A stretch of DNA of 64,000 bases from Debaryomyces hansenii CBS767 (Eukaryota; Ascomycota; Pichiomycetes; Serinales; Debaryomycetaceae), in contig NC_006047.2 of the NCBI RefSeq assembly GCF_000006445.2, positions 744,001 to 808,000 on the forward strand, read 5' to 3'. The position numbers and the translations under genes were made by a program. Positions 37,468-46,803 of this stretch are shown here, in pieces. Below the pieces are notes generated by a model, which was not told the DNA's origin, searched no databases, and was given only the letters and a program-made list of their open reading frames with translations. Numbering within the stretch: position 1 is the first letter of the stretch; each line of letters opens with the position of its first letter.

Positions 37468-38648
37468 ATTTTCAAGTTAATTCTAGTAGTGTTGTAATGT
37501 ATTGTCGATGAGATCTTCGGATACTGTTGAAGGATATGATTAGAAATCCTGGTAACGGCGAATTGATAGATTCTGATATCGGGGTTAATGATGATATCAA
37601 AGAAAGCGCGCCCGATCGATATTGGCAGATTGGATTGTTGCAGGTTTCCAGAACTATCATGAGATATGATGGTCTAATTGGTAATAATTAAAGAGATGCA
37701 GCCCATGGTCAGTGTCGATGTACATAAAAGTTGTGTATATACAAGTTAAGCATACGCATATGAGTAGTTTTGCAGGCCATTTTCATGAAATAGGATGATT
37801 ATTCTCACAAGTCTCGATTTTGCAATATTCGTCAGAATTTGTAAAAGACATTCTCTAAAAATAATTTACGAAGCTTCCTATATAAAACTAGTAGTTTGAA
37901 CAATCGCAATCACACAAAAATCAGTGTCGTATCTTTATCTTGCATTATAAAATCTCGGACATGATTAGATAGTGTATATGTCTAAGTACAGGTTTCATCG
38001 TCTATATAACACTACGGATTTCATACACTATATATTGCGTTACGGACACAGGCTAGTCCATTGCAAACACAAATTTCCATCGTCAATAGCATTACTTACA
38101 ATATTTACTCCACCAAAAATTTATGCGTCTCCACTATCCCCACCAGTGCCATGAGTCATTAGGAATCACTTATCAGTTTTTGCTATTTTCGCACAGACAT
38201 GTCAAAGAAGTCAAATATCAGGCCTCTATTCGACCCTGAACATCATAGCCGCGAGGGCCAGACATGATCCTTATTAATTTTTTACATATTGGCATTTACC
38301 CGGGACCATACGTAATGGCTGCAACTTGTTGAGGTTGACAGCTACGGCTACACAAAGTCATCTTTCGGCGAGATCTTCATCTGTACTAAAAGCTCACCTC
38401 CAGCTACGTTTCTCTTCCTTATTGTATGTTAAAAGACAATATGAATCCGCTTTCATATGTTAGGGCTGTATATATGGATTACTCCTAGTTGTCTAGAAGA
38501 TTGAATCTACACCAAACGGCCCAATTAGGAAATTTTTGCGAAGCGGATATGTAGAATTGGTCAGATACAATACCATCAATTATATAAGAAGGGGAACTGG
38601 TTCAACCATTTCACCCACTATAATATAGCAGAAGAATCAAATATAGAT
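37468..38648. promoter_or_regulatory. VPS4/MCH-type transporter divergent region
   Basis: 1,181 bp. TATATAAG at 38581-38588 is a good TATA box, 61 bp upstream of the transporter ATG, followed by AGGGG at 38590-38594, which is also the stress-response (STRE) core. Frames at 37472-37660 and 37972-38154 have no recognisable content. Otherwise I see nothing specific. Confidence 0.45.
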
Positions 38649-40517
38649 ATGCCATATGATAAAAGCTTCGAAGACGACCCAAAAATGATGACAGATACAG
38701 AGTCACATCTTTCTAATGACTCCATAAGGCACGAACCATACCAGCTTCAAGCTATTACCAGCGGCAGGAGTAGCATTGGTAGCCGAAATACGCGAGACAG
38801 CATGAAAAGAATCAAATCGAATAACTCTGAGCTATCAAGAATTATAACAGCAATTAGAGATGACCACCAACAAGATCACGAAGAGTTTCAACAATACCGA
38901 GATGACGTCGATCTTGACAGAATTCTAGACACACAGCTAGATAGGACCTCCAGACGTAGCGTCGCCGATGAGGAGAATAATATAGAACAACGAGAATCGT
39001 ATGAGAAGGACGCGAGTGCAGATGAAGAAGAAGGGGAACATGGGGATAAAGAAGATATAGACGAGCCTCCAGATGGAGGATATGGCTGGGTTGCAGCGTT
39101 TTGTGCCATGATGGCAGCTTTTTCAACATGGGGAGCCAATGCAGGCTATGGAGTGTTTTTGAATTACTATCTATCTACAGATACATTCCCTGGGGGTGGG
39201 GCCTATGATTATGCGTTAATTGGAGGATTAGTTGTATTTTTAGCACAGGTGTTGGCACCGTTTAGTGCATTAGCATATAAAATACTTGGATTTTATACGC
39301 TTTGCTTTATTGGAATTTTCCTACAGACATGTGGATACATTCTTGCATCCTTTGCAACCAAGCTTTGGCAGATTTATTTAACCCAGGGCGTCTTAGTGGG
39401 GGTATCTTTCCTGTTGATTTTTATTCCACCCACGCTCATCTTACCTCAATACTTCAAGAAATATAGGGCGTTTGCGATGGGCATCGCTGTCTCTGGAGCT
39501 GGTTTAGGAGGTATAGTGTTTGCCTTATCTACAAGTAAACTTATTCAGGAGACCGGAGACCAGAGATGGGCACTTAGAATGACTGGGTTTGTTACTCTAA
39601 CTCTGGCTTTAATAGCTACCATTTTAAATAAACCTAGAAATTATAACCCCATGCCATACTCGACTACGCTTAAAAAAAAGTTTATAATAGATAACTTTAA
39701 ATTAGTTTTCGACATCAAAATATTTAAAAGCTATCCTTTGGTGTTAGTATCATTATGGTTCCTGTTGTGCTTGTTAGGATACACTTTGATGCTCTTTTCA
39801 ATGGCGGCATACTCTAGTCTGGTAGGTTTATCTGCACATGATGCCTCTACTGTGACCGCTTTGCTTAATGTTGGTCAAGTGTTTGGTCGTCCTACTCTTG
39901 GTTTAGTTGCAGATAGAGTGGGAAGAAACAATCTTGCTGCGAGCGTCAGTTTACTTATTTCAATTCTTCTATGGGCTTTTTGGATCAATGCTACAACATT
40001 CCCGGTGATATCGGTGTTTGCAATTATATTAGGGTTTTTCATTGGTATTGGTAGTTTGATGTGTCAATCATTGGCAGCCGATATTATTCAAGCACCGGAA
40101 AAAATTCCGGCTGCATGGTCAATTATTAATATTATTGTCCTGTTCTTCTGTTTGGTTGCAGAAGTCATTGCATTAGCCATTAGAGATGAAAGTAGTGATA
40201 GACCATTTTTAAATACCCAAATCTTTTCGGGGTGTTGTTTTTTTGCAGCTTTTCTTTTGTTATTAATCGACCGTGAATGGCTCGTTAGAAGAACTTTATA
40301 TAACAGACTACTTGCAGCAAAATCTGGTTTTTCGTGCCTTGAGAAGAAGAGGCATAGATATTTAAATACAGACGACTTGCAAGAGGACGGAGCCGAAATC
40401 AATAGCAGCAAAATGGAGCTTGAACTCTTAGAAGCAAGGGTAACAAAATATGAAAGGCTATTGCGTAAATCTGCTGTATACTTTTTTATCAGGATGGTTT
40501 ATCCGATCAGGGTCTAA
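38649..40517 (+). CDS. MFS monocarboxylate-transporter-like permease (MCH family)
   Basis: 622 aa. Plasma- or internal-membrane transporter of the MCT/MCH family; yeast members include the riboflavin importer Mch5 and the poorly defined Mch1-4 and Esbp6, so the substrate cannot be named. Seen: a long hydrophilic acidic N-terminus (about 1-137) full of Ser, Asp and Glu, the family signature PDGGYGW just before TM1 (near 139-145), and 12 hydrophobic segments to about residue 560, with RVGRNNLAA at a cytosolic loop. The C-terminus (EARVTKYERLLRKSAVYFFIRMVYPIRV) is family-like. Regulated by a long upstream region with a TATA box. Confidence 0.85.
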   Translation: MPYDKSFEDDPKMMTDTESHLSNDSIRHEPYQLQAITSGRSSIGSRNTRDSMKRIKSNNSELSRIITAIRDDHQQDHEEFQQYRDDVDLDRILDTQLDRTSRRSVADEENNIEQRESYEKDASADEEEGEHGDKEDIDEPPDGGYGWVAAFCAMMAAFSTWGANAGYGVFLNYYLSTDTFPGGGAYDYALIGGLVVFLAQVLAPFSALAYKILGFYTLCFIGIFLQTCGYILASFATKLWQIYLTQGVLVGVSFLLIFIPPTLILPQYFKKYRAFAMGIAVSGAGLGGIVFALSTSKLIQETGDQRWALRMTGFVTLTLALIATILNKPRNYNPMPYSTTLKKKFIIDNFKLVFDIKIFKSYPLVLVSLWFLLCLLGYTLMLFSMAAYSSLVGLSAHDASTVTALLNVGQVFGRPTLGLVADRVGRNNLAASVSLLISILLWAFWINATTFPVISVFAIILGFFIGIGSLMCQSLAADIIQAPEKIPAAWSIINIIVLFFCLVAEVIALAIRDESSDRPFLNTQIFSGCCFFAAFLLLLIDREWLVRRTLYNRLLAAKSGFSCLEKKRHRYLNTDDLQEDGAEINSSKMELELLEARVTKYERLLRKSAVYFFIRMVYPIRV

Positions 40518-40711
40518 CTTACAACAATCATTATTTTCAATTCATATATTAATCTCTTCAAATAATACATATTGTATAATAGTGAGGTATCTACGGGGTA
40601 CAAATCATACAATATTATAATTAATATTCCTTTTTATACATTAGTAAGACAAAAAATAATGACTTTATAAAGGCGTGAAAAGATAAAAATACACAAGAAG
40701 AAATTTCCATC

Positions 40712-41383
40712 TTAACGGTTAGACTTGGCAACTCTTTCTAATTCATCCTTCTTCTTGATAGCGTAAGAAGTAGAAGAACCCTTAGCAGCGTTAATTAATT
40801 CTTCAGCTAAACATTCAGCAATGGTCTTGATATTTCTGAAAGCAGCTTCTCTGGCACCGATGGTGATTAAAGAGACAGCTTGGTTAACTCTTCTTAATGG
40901 AGAAACATCAACGGCTTGTCTTCTGACGGTACCGGATGAACCAATTCTGGTGGAGTCTTCTCTTGGACCAGAGTTGACAATAGCATCAACGACAACTTGA
41001 ATTGGGTTTTGTTCGGATAAAACGTGGATGATTTCTAAAGCGTGTTGGATGATTCTAACAGCCTTCAACTTCTTACCGTTGTTTCTACCGTTCATCATTA
41101 AAGCGTTGGTCAATCTTTCGAGGATAGGACATTGGGCCTTTCTGAATCTCTTGTTGGCGTATTTACCAGCAGTGTGTGGAACAAAAACTGGTTGTCTGAT
41201 TTGAATGTAGTCAACTAAGGAGACATCCTTAACTTCAACGTCTTCAAAAGACCATTTGTTGAATAACTTAACTTCTTGTTGAGCAGCTTGAACTTCAGCT
41301 GGGATTGGAGTAGCTAATTCAACTAATTGTAATTCTTCTTGGACAACTGGTTGTTGTTCTTGTTGTTCTTCGACGTCAGACAT
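40712..41383 (-). CDS. RPS5: 40S ribosomal protein uS7 (Rps5)
   Basis: 223 aa from the ATG ending at 41383 (MSDVEEQ); the open frame continues 33 codons upstream to another ATG, but that would cover the promoter and 5' leader. uS7 lies in the head of the small subunit near the E site. Seen: Gln/Glu-rich N-terminus, then the uS7 core with [37 protein letters not shown], and the C-terminal [48 protein letters not shown], which is nearly invariant in eukaryotes. Very strong codon bias. Divergent from the Dal5-type permease. Confidence 0.98.
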   Translation of the reverse strand: MSDVEEQQEQQPVVQEELQLVELATPIPAEVQAAQQEVKLFNKWSFEDVEVKDVSLVDYIQIRQPVFVPHTAGKYANKRFRKAQCPILERLTNALMMNGRNNGKKLKAVRIIQHALEIIHVLSEQNPIQVVVDAIVNSGPREDSTRIGSSGTVRRQAVDVSPLRRVNQAVSLITIGAREAAFRNIKTIAECLAEELINAAKGSSTSYAIKKKDELERVAKSNR

Positions 41384-41506
41384 GATTCCTACTGTGTTGA
41401 TATGAAGTGTAAGTTGATATACTGGATAACCTTCTACAATATACCTTAAACTAAACCGTGAAACTTTCGAGCTTTGGAACACCAGAGTTATGTTCTGAAA
41501 ATTTTC

Positions 41507-41521
41507 AGCGGGTTACCCGCT
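41507..41521. promoter_or_regulatory. Palindromic Reb1-type site upstream of RPS5
   Basis: AGCGGGTTACCCGCT is an inverted repeat with 7-bp arms around one base and contains TTACCCG, the Reb1 core. It lies 124-138 bp upstream of the RPS5 ATG. Reb1-type factors keep promoters nucleosome-free. Confidence 0.5.
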
Positions 41522-41611
41522 CTATGCGCGTACTCAAATATTTAACTTTTGGGTATTTGTGCTGCAGCTTTGAGCATACATACTATAATAGGCCCAATTT
41601 TACTCGTTCTT

Positions 41612-41631
41612 ACCCTAATACATTTCACGTG
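41612..41631. promoter_or_regulatory. Tbf1- and Cbf1-type sites upstream of RPS5
   Basis: ACCCTAA at 41612-41618 is the Tbf1 (TTAGGGT) element and CACGTG at 41626-41631 is the Cbf1 E-box, eight bases apart and about 230-248 bp upstream of the RPS5 ATG. In Candida albicans these two factors, not Rap1, drive ribosomal-protein genes. The pair supports both the RPS5 start and the clade placement. Confidence 0.65.
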
Positions 41632-42433
41632 AATAGACGTTGATTTTGCTACCATATATGGGGTTGTGATATATATGACCCCCTACAATGATGACCATCC
41701 TACAAACTATACTAGATGCTACCTATTGTCAATATCTCCACAAATATGCATTCATTGGCTCTGAAACGGTTAAGTTGGTGTGTAAAATGGCCTAAATACC
41801 TTTATCGTATAGTTAAGACTTGCGAGCGTGCTGCCAAACAACACTTAAGGCCATTAAGAGAGAAACAGCTATATAAACTGGGAAAAAAATGAACACCTAG
41901 TACTTGAGGATTCAATAATCATTACTTGGCTACTTTCAACTATGGTTTCTCCCATTTGACCCCTCTTTGGCTGAGTAGTTTGTCCGATCTAGCTCTAATC
42001 CAGTCCCTGATTAGCAACCTGCATACAACCAGAAAGTTTTTTTATCGATACTATTACTTCATCCACCCAATTAGGCAATGTAAATTCTATACCTAGACCG
42101 GTACTTTTGAGCATGGCCTCTCGGTCTGCTTCGGTGTTAAACGTGTAGAAAAGTGACTCATCACGATGGTCTTTGTCTGACTTATCGGCCCGCAGCGAAC
42201 AGTAGCATCGGGCGGTATCGCTGTAGAATTAGTATCAGCCGGATGGATATAGAGCCTTTTGTTTACTCCACATTCTTCATGTATGAGATGGGATGTCCGA
42301 TTCAGGTGAAAATCGCCTAAACAGGAGAAATTTTCGATTTTATAGTTACTGCAGTCAGAATCTATGTACATATATATATTGTCCTTTGCCGGTATGAGAA
42401 GTATTTTGTAAAACGAAGTGCTTTGAAACTAAA

Positions 42434-43930
42434 ATGGAAAAAGAAGGAGCTATTAGCAAGGATGAAGATTTCGGGGGAAGCTTGTCGATAAATTCGCAAC
42501 TCACCCCTAGTGAGCAGGTGGACGAGCTTGCCAAGGAGTATGGTATTAATCAGAAAAAGCTTATGTGGAAAATTGATTTATGCGTTGTTCCGCCATTTTG
42601 CTTTTTATACTTTTTGTCTTTTTTAGATAGAGTGAACATTTCCAACGCTAAGCTTTACGGGCTCGCGGAAGACTTGAATTTGACAGGAAACCAGTACAAC
42701 ACCGCATTGACGTTATTTTTCGTGCCATATGTATTCTTTGAGGTGATTTCGAATTACATTATCAAATTTATTAGTCCGCATATATGGTTGAGTGGATGCA
42801 TAATGATTTTTGGGGCCGTTTCGATTGGAATGGGGTTTGTGACCAATTTTAGTGGGCTTGCAGCTTGTAGATTCTTCATCGGGATGGCCGAAGCGTCGAC
42901 TTTCCCCAGTTTGTTTTATCTTCTCTCGACATATTACCACAAAGCGGAGGCTCAAAGGAGATTTTCAGCCTTTTTCTCAGTGACATGTTTAGCCGGTGCT
43001 GCCAGTGGGGCCATTTCTTATAGAATCAACGAGTTGGACGGGAAACACGGATTGAGCTCGTGGCAATGGATTTTTGTGATTGACGGGATCATCACCTGCG
43101 GGGGAGCTATCATCCTTTTCTTCACGGTGGCAGATTTCCCAGAAGAGTCTAGGTTCTTGAGTGATAACGAGAAAAAATTCATCAAGGAAAAGTTAGCGGT
43201 TTTCTCGGGGGCAGAATCAGGCTTCGAAATCAAGAACAAGGTATCTGATGTTGCCAAATGTTTCAAAGATTATCTCGTTTGGTTGCCTGCATTGGCATAC
43301 TTTGGCTTGATTATTCCATCGTATGGTTACGCATATTTTGCAGCCACCATTATCAATCAAATGGGTTACACCGCTGAGAGTGCCAACCAGCATTCAGTTT
43401 ACCCGTGGCTTGCGGCCTTCGGCTTGAACAATATTGTGTCATTTATCTCTGATAGAAGCAAGTTGAGATTACCGTTTGCACTTGGTTCATGTGTTATTGC
43501 TATCATTGGCTTAGCGTTGATCTTGGGTGAGAGATATGATCCTCAAGCTCGTTACGCAGGTTGTTTCTTAGCTGCATCCGGATTATATACCGCTATGCCT
43601 TTATTGGTGTGCTGGTCATCATTAAACTTTGGAGGACACTTGAGAAAATCTGTCGGTACCGCCTGGCAAATCGGTTTCGGTAACATTGGTGGTATCATTG
43701 CCACCTTTATATTTTTACAAAAAGATGCTCCAGTCTATAAACCGGGTTTAGGTGTTTCTCTTGCTGCTGTTGTTTTTGCAATGGTGATGATGGTTACATA
43801 TTTCTTCGCGGTCTACAGATTAAATAAAGTCAAGAAGTCAGATGCCTACATTCAAAAATTCAACGCATTAGACGATAGATCTAGAATTTTAGCTGGTGAC
43901 AAGAACCCAAAGTTCGAGTATTTATATTAG
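42434..43930 (+). CDS. MFS anion:cation symporter, Dal5/Tna1-type permease
   Basis: 498 aa. Likely uptake of a small carboxylate such as allantoate, ureidosuccinate, nicotinate or a related compound; the exact substrate is not readable. Seen: 12 hydrophobic segments, the family block LWKIDLCVVPPF-like MWKIDLCVVPPFCFLYFLSFLDRVNISNAKLYG region at the start of TM1 (near 44-78), RFFIGMAEASTFPSLFYLLSTYYHKAEAQRR around TM4-loop, and WQWIFVIDGIIT before TM6. These are typical of the Dal5 family. The 5' half of the gene has more G/C-ending codons than the 3' half. A GATAAG element upstream suggests nitrogen control. Confidence 0.85.
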   Translation: MEKEGAISKDEDFGGSLSINSQLTPSEQVDELAKEYGINQKKLMWKIDLCVVPPFCFLYFLSFLDRVNISNAKLYGLAEDLNLTGNQYNTALTLFFVPYVFFEVISNYIIKFISPHIWLSGCIMIFGAVSIGMGFVTNFSGLAACRFFIGMAEASTFPSLFYLLSTYYHKAEAQRRFSAFFSVTCLAGAASGAISYRINELDGKHGLSSWQWIFVIDGIITCGGAIILFFTVADFPEESRFLSDNEKKFIKEKLAVFSGAESGFEIKNKVSDVAKCFKDYLVWLPALAYFGLIIPSYGYAYFAATIINQMGYTAESANQHSVYPWLAAFGLNNIVSFISDRSKLRLPFALGSCVIAIIGLALILGERYDPQARYAGCFLAASGLYTAMPLLVCWSSLNFGGHLRKSVGTAWQIGFGNIGGIIATFIFLQKDAPVYKPGLGVSLAAVVFAMVMMVTYFFAVYRLNKVKKSDAYIQKFNALDDRSRILAGDKNPKFEYLY

Positions 43931-44351
43931 TTTCTATTTGCTGCATAATCAATTTGAACTCAAGGCTATTATTTTTAGCTAATAGTACCGGCATTTACCA
44001 ATTTCAATTCTACTTCGCTGCTTGATAATTTAGCTGCAAATAAATTTCTTCACATATTTAATTTTTTATCTATAGACGCAACTACTATTTATTTATGTAT
44101 AACACTGATAATATCAATCTATATGCAATCAACCGTCGACAGGGCCTATTCTATTCCTATTGTATTAGTCTAAGCCTATTGAAGTCAGCTCTGCTATTCT
44201 TTGTTCGGTTCACGCACGAATCAGATAAGTCACACTTTCGATGAATTTCTTGGTTAAAAACGGGCATTGCAATTGATTCTACTTATATAAGGGATCAGCT
44301 TAAAGATTTGTCTTGACATTATCGTTCAACTTGAACATAAAATTATAAACT
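43931..44351. promoter_or_regulatory. CYSTM gene promoter
   Basis: 421 bp. TATATAAG at 44284-44291 is a good TATA box 61 bp upstream of the ATG; a strong TATA box is usual for inducible genes. The first 150 bp is the 3' flank of the Dal5-type permease. No other gene seen. Confidence 0.5.
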
Positions 44352-44729
44352 ATGTCATATAATAAGGCACAAGACTCGTATGCTCCTCCAACTGGTGCCC
44401 CACCAAATTGGTCGGAGAGTAATAATGCTTCATCTGGGGGATATGTTCCTCAAGCACAACCAGCTTATGGCCAACAGAATCAAGATAGAGGTTGGGGAGG
44501 AAGCCAACAACAAGGGTATGGTGGAGGATATCAACAAGGATACCCACAGCAAGGGTACTCACAACAAGGATACCCTCAACAAGGATACCCTCAACAAGGA
44601 GGGTATTATCAACAACAACAGCAGCCTATGTATGTACAACAAAAACATAGTAGTGGTGGAGGACAGAGTTGTTTGATGGGGTGCTTAGCAGCGTTGTGTG
44701 TGTGCTGTACTTTGGATGCAATCTTCTAA
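44352..44729 (+). CDS. CYSTM-type small membrane protein with GYPQQ repeats
   Basis: 125 aa. Seen: a Gly/Gln/Tyr/Pro-rich low-complexity body with five-residue GYPQQ repeats (about 61-85), then a C-terminal cysteine-rich membrane module CLMGCLAALCVCCTLDAIF, the CYSTM signature found in small stress-tolerance proteins of yeasts, plants and other eukaryotes. S. cerevisiae relatives include Ydl012c and Ydr210w. The module is thought to lie in the membrane, possibly palmitoylated or as a dimer. Function is inferred to be stress or surface related. No signal peptide, so it should be tail-anchored. Confidence 0.82.
   Translation: MSYNKAQDSYAPPTGAPPNWSESNNASSGGYVPQAQPAYGQQNQDRGWGGSQQQGYGGGYQQGYPQQGYSQQGYPQQGYPQQGGYYQQQQQPMYVQQKHSSGGGQSCLMGCLAALCVCCTLDAIF
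44532..44606 (+). repeat. 15-bp tandem repeat in the CYSTM gene
   Basis: Four units at 44532-44546, 44547-44561, 44562-44576 and 44577-44591, plus a degenerate fifth, each encoding QQGYP or QQGYS. The third and fourth are identical. Copy number may vary between strains. Confidence 0.85.
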
Positions 44730-45011
44730 TGATTTTCATCCCAAATAATGTAACCGGAGATTCCGTTACAGATTGTGATATAGTAATACGGCCTTCCATT
44801 GAAATTGAGTTTATTTTATTGATTCATGGTATAAAGATACTCTCTGGTTTAATAGATGTTATAATGATGTAATATATAGACTAAATTTTATTCAATGTCT
44901 TTGATATTAATATCATTGTAGAGTTGACTTGAATGCCAAGAGCTAATCATAATAAGGCGAAGCTAATATATAGGTTATATTAATTTGGAAAAATCTAGAA
45001 AACAACTAGCT

Positions 45012-45084
45012 GCCTGCGTAGCGTAATGGTTAACGCGTTTGACTTCTAATCAAAAGATTGCGGGTTCGACTCCCGCCGTGGGTT
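45012..45084 (+). tRNA. tRNA-Arg (anticodon UCU)
   Basis: 73 nt without intron. The anticodon loop CTTCTAA gives UCU between a five-pair stem (TTTGA/TCAAA). The T arm is GCGGG-TTCGACT-CCCGC, and the acceptor pairs GCCTGCG with CGTGGGT using some G-U pairs. Box A resembles TAGCGTAATGG and box B is GGTTCGACTCC. A Pol III T-run follows at about 45089-45096. Closely resembles the S. cerevisiae tRNA-Arg(UCU). Confidence 0.95.
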
Positions 45085-45174
45085 TATGTTTTTTTTCGTA
45101 CTAGGCACAAATATATAATTACTAAGTAATGTTTATTTTAAAGATTGGTGAGTTAATAATCTATTAGGTTCTAA

Positions 45175-46803
45175 TTAACCCCAGGACCAAAGACCATCTG
45201 AAGTCCAGTCTAAATTAAATTCTGGCGAGGTTTTGCCAAATCTTCTTAACATTGGTAAAACGCCTAGCTTTACATCAGCATCTGTCACAATTTCAACGCT
45301 AGTTTCGGCTGGAGTAGTTTCGTCAGCCGGTGAATGTACCATTTCAAAATTCTTTGGCAAGTAGTTCATAAAGTAATCATATAAGACAGGGATTGGAATA
45401 TTTGTAGGTAAGTCATTTACTGAAACGAAGACTGAATTGTCCTTAGGAATAGGTCTATTCTTAGCCACCAAACAAGCTGTACTAATGAGAAGATCCAAAT
45501 CTTGGAAGTTAAAGCCACCCAAGTCATTAAGTCCGGTAAATGATGAACCACGACGACTGCGTCTGCCACCCATGCCAGTTGGATCTGCCATGCTACCGAA
45601 CATATCAAACTTCAACTCACCAATTGCTAATATACACAACATTTGTTGTTTAAAGGAGCACCAAAGTATATAGTAAGATTTTTCTTGTAATTCATTCGTG
45701 AGAATTGCGCCCTGAATATCGGTATATTCAAGAGCATTCTCATCATTTAAAGACTTAGCAGAAGCTTGTTCAAGAGAGACCAAATTAAGGAAACTATTGT
45801 AATCAGGTTTGAAAGAAAACTTTGGAACAGATACCTCTTGAATAGATGATTTTCTGCGACCGAGTGAGCCTTGATTGTCACCTTCATTTATAGCCGTCAA
45901 CGCAATATTGGAGCCAAGCTTAGACATTTGCAACATGCTCGATAAATTAGTCAATGATGATGATGATTTGTGACTTCCGGCTAATTCCGAGTGAAATATC
46001 AGTTTGTTCAAATCAGTCAATATTTCTAATTCCTTATCCTGTAAGATGAATTGGATTATGTCTTGGTCTTGCTTTTTTGAAGAGTGTAAAAATCTCAAAT
46101 GTTTTCCGACATGGCTAGGATCATTCGTTCCCTCTTTATTAATAAGACTTCTAACAATCCTTTCTTGCTCATCGGTGATAATCGAAGTAGGAACTTTGTA
46201 AAAGTCTAACGGATACGACTTGAACCCAAATATTTTGTAATAATCCTGCACTCCAGAGTACAAAACCCAGAAATATTGTTTGCCCAAATAATAATTGGCC
46301 AAGTTCTTGTCAATTTTTCCATCAGTCATTACCATACTCTTAAAACTATCCTTCTTTTCCTCCTTGCTCAGCGCAATGTGTTCATCTACTAATTTATCTT
46401 CCGTATACTCAATGACTTTCTCAATGAGATCTTTTGCCAACCCTCTTCCTCTATAGTCCTTATGACAGAACACATAGCACAACAACAACACTGTAACATT
46501 GCGAACCCCGAATGTTGCTGGATCGGGGATTGACGAAATGGCCAGCGACCGGTCAGCATCCTTATAGAATCCCTTCATCTGTTTAACAACCGCACACATA
46601 ATCACTTTCCCTGTTTCTACATCTTCAAAATAAAATGCAATGGGCTTTTTACCGTTCTCAATGTCTTTCAAATGGTTCTGGGTAAGCGTTTCACCAAATT
46701 GCCTTGGGCTAAGCTTGCCTCCCCATTCTGTTCCACAGAGGGAGTATATTTCTAACAACTTGTCTGGTGCATTCGTAATGCGAAATTTAATAGCAGCTGG
46801 CAT
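45175..46803 (-). CDS. GNAT N-acetyltransferase, LYC1-like
   Basis: 542 aa. Seen: a GNAT acetyl-CoA-binding domain in the N-terminal third, with the LLLCYVFCHKDYRGRGLAKDLIEKVIEY segment (motif A, R-G-R-G-L-A near 116-123) and WVLYSGVQDYYKIFGF with the GNAT motif-B-type Tyr near 180-195. The C-terminal half is a fungal-specific region with low-complexity Ser-rich loops (about 280-330) and RRSRRGSS near 425. The plan resembles Lyc1, the lysine N6-acetyltransferase of lysine-degrading yeasts such as Yarrowia, but the protein is longer than I expect for Lyc1. Substrate therefore unproven. Divergent from an amino-acid permease, which would fit an amino-acid substrate. Confidence 0.6.
   Translation of the reverse strand: MPAAIKFRITNAPDKLLEIYSLCGTEWGGKLSPRQFGETLTQNHLKDIENGKKPIAFYFEDVETGKVIMCAVVKQMKGFYKDADRSLAISSIPDPATFGVRNVTVLLLCYVFCHKDYRGRGLAKDLIEKVIEYTEDKLVDEHIALSKEEKKDSFKSMVMTDGKIDKNLANYYLGKQYFWVLYSGVQDYYKIFGFKSYPLDFYKVPTSIITDEQERIVRSLINKEGTNDPSHVGKHLRFLHSSKKQDQDIIQFILQDKELEILTDLNKLIFHSELAGSHKSSSSLTNLSSMLQMSKLGSNIALTAINEGDNQGSLGRRKSSIQEVSVPKFSFKPDYNSFLNLVSLEQASAKSLNDENALEYTDIQGAILTNELQEKSYYILWCSFKQQMLCILAIGELKFDMFGSMADPTGMGGRRSRRGSSFTGLNDLGGFNFQDLDLLISTACLVAKNRPIPKDNSVFVSVNDLPTNIPIPVLYDYFMNYLPKNFEMVHSPADETTPAETSVEIVTDADVKLGVLPMLRRFGKTSPEFNLDWTSDGLWSWG

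Larger units (their letters stand above)
41384..42433. promoter_or_regulatory. RPS5 / Dal5-type permease divergent region
   Basis: 1,050 bp. On the RPS5 side are the Tbf1/Cbf1 pair and a palindromic Reb1-type site (listed separately). On the permease side are a GATAAG element (CTTATC at 42181-42186), the octamer TGTCCGAT at 41981-41988 and 42294-42301, and an alternating TA run near 42371-42378 as a possible TATA element about 55 bp upstream of the ATG. The frame at 42093-42371 has no family features. Probably two separate promoters rather than one shared element. Confidence 0.5.

Noticed and set aside
37570..37680. Box C-like ATGATGA suggesting a C/D snoRNA
   Set aside because: No CTGA box D at a suitable distance and no terminal stem.
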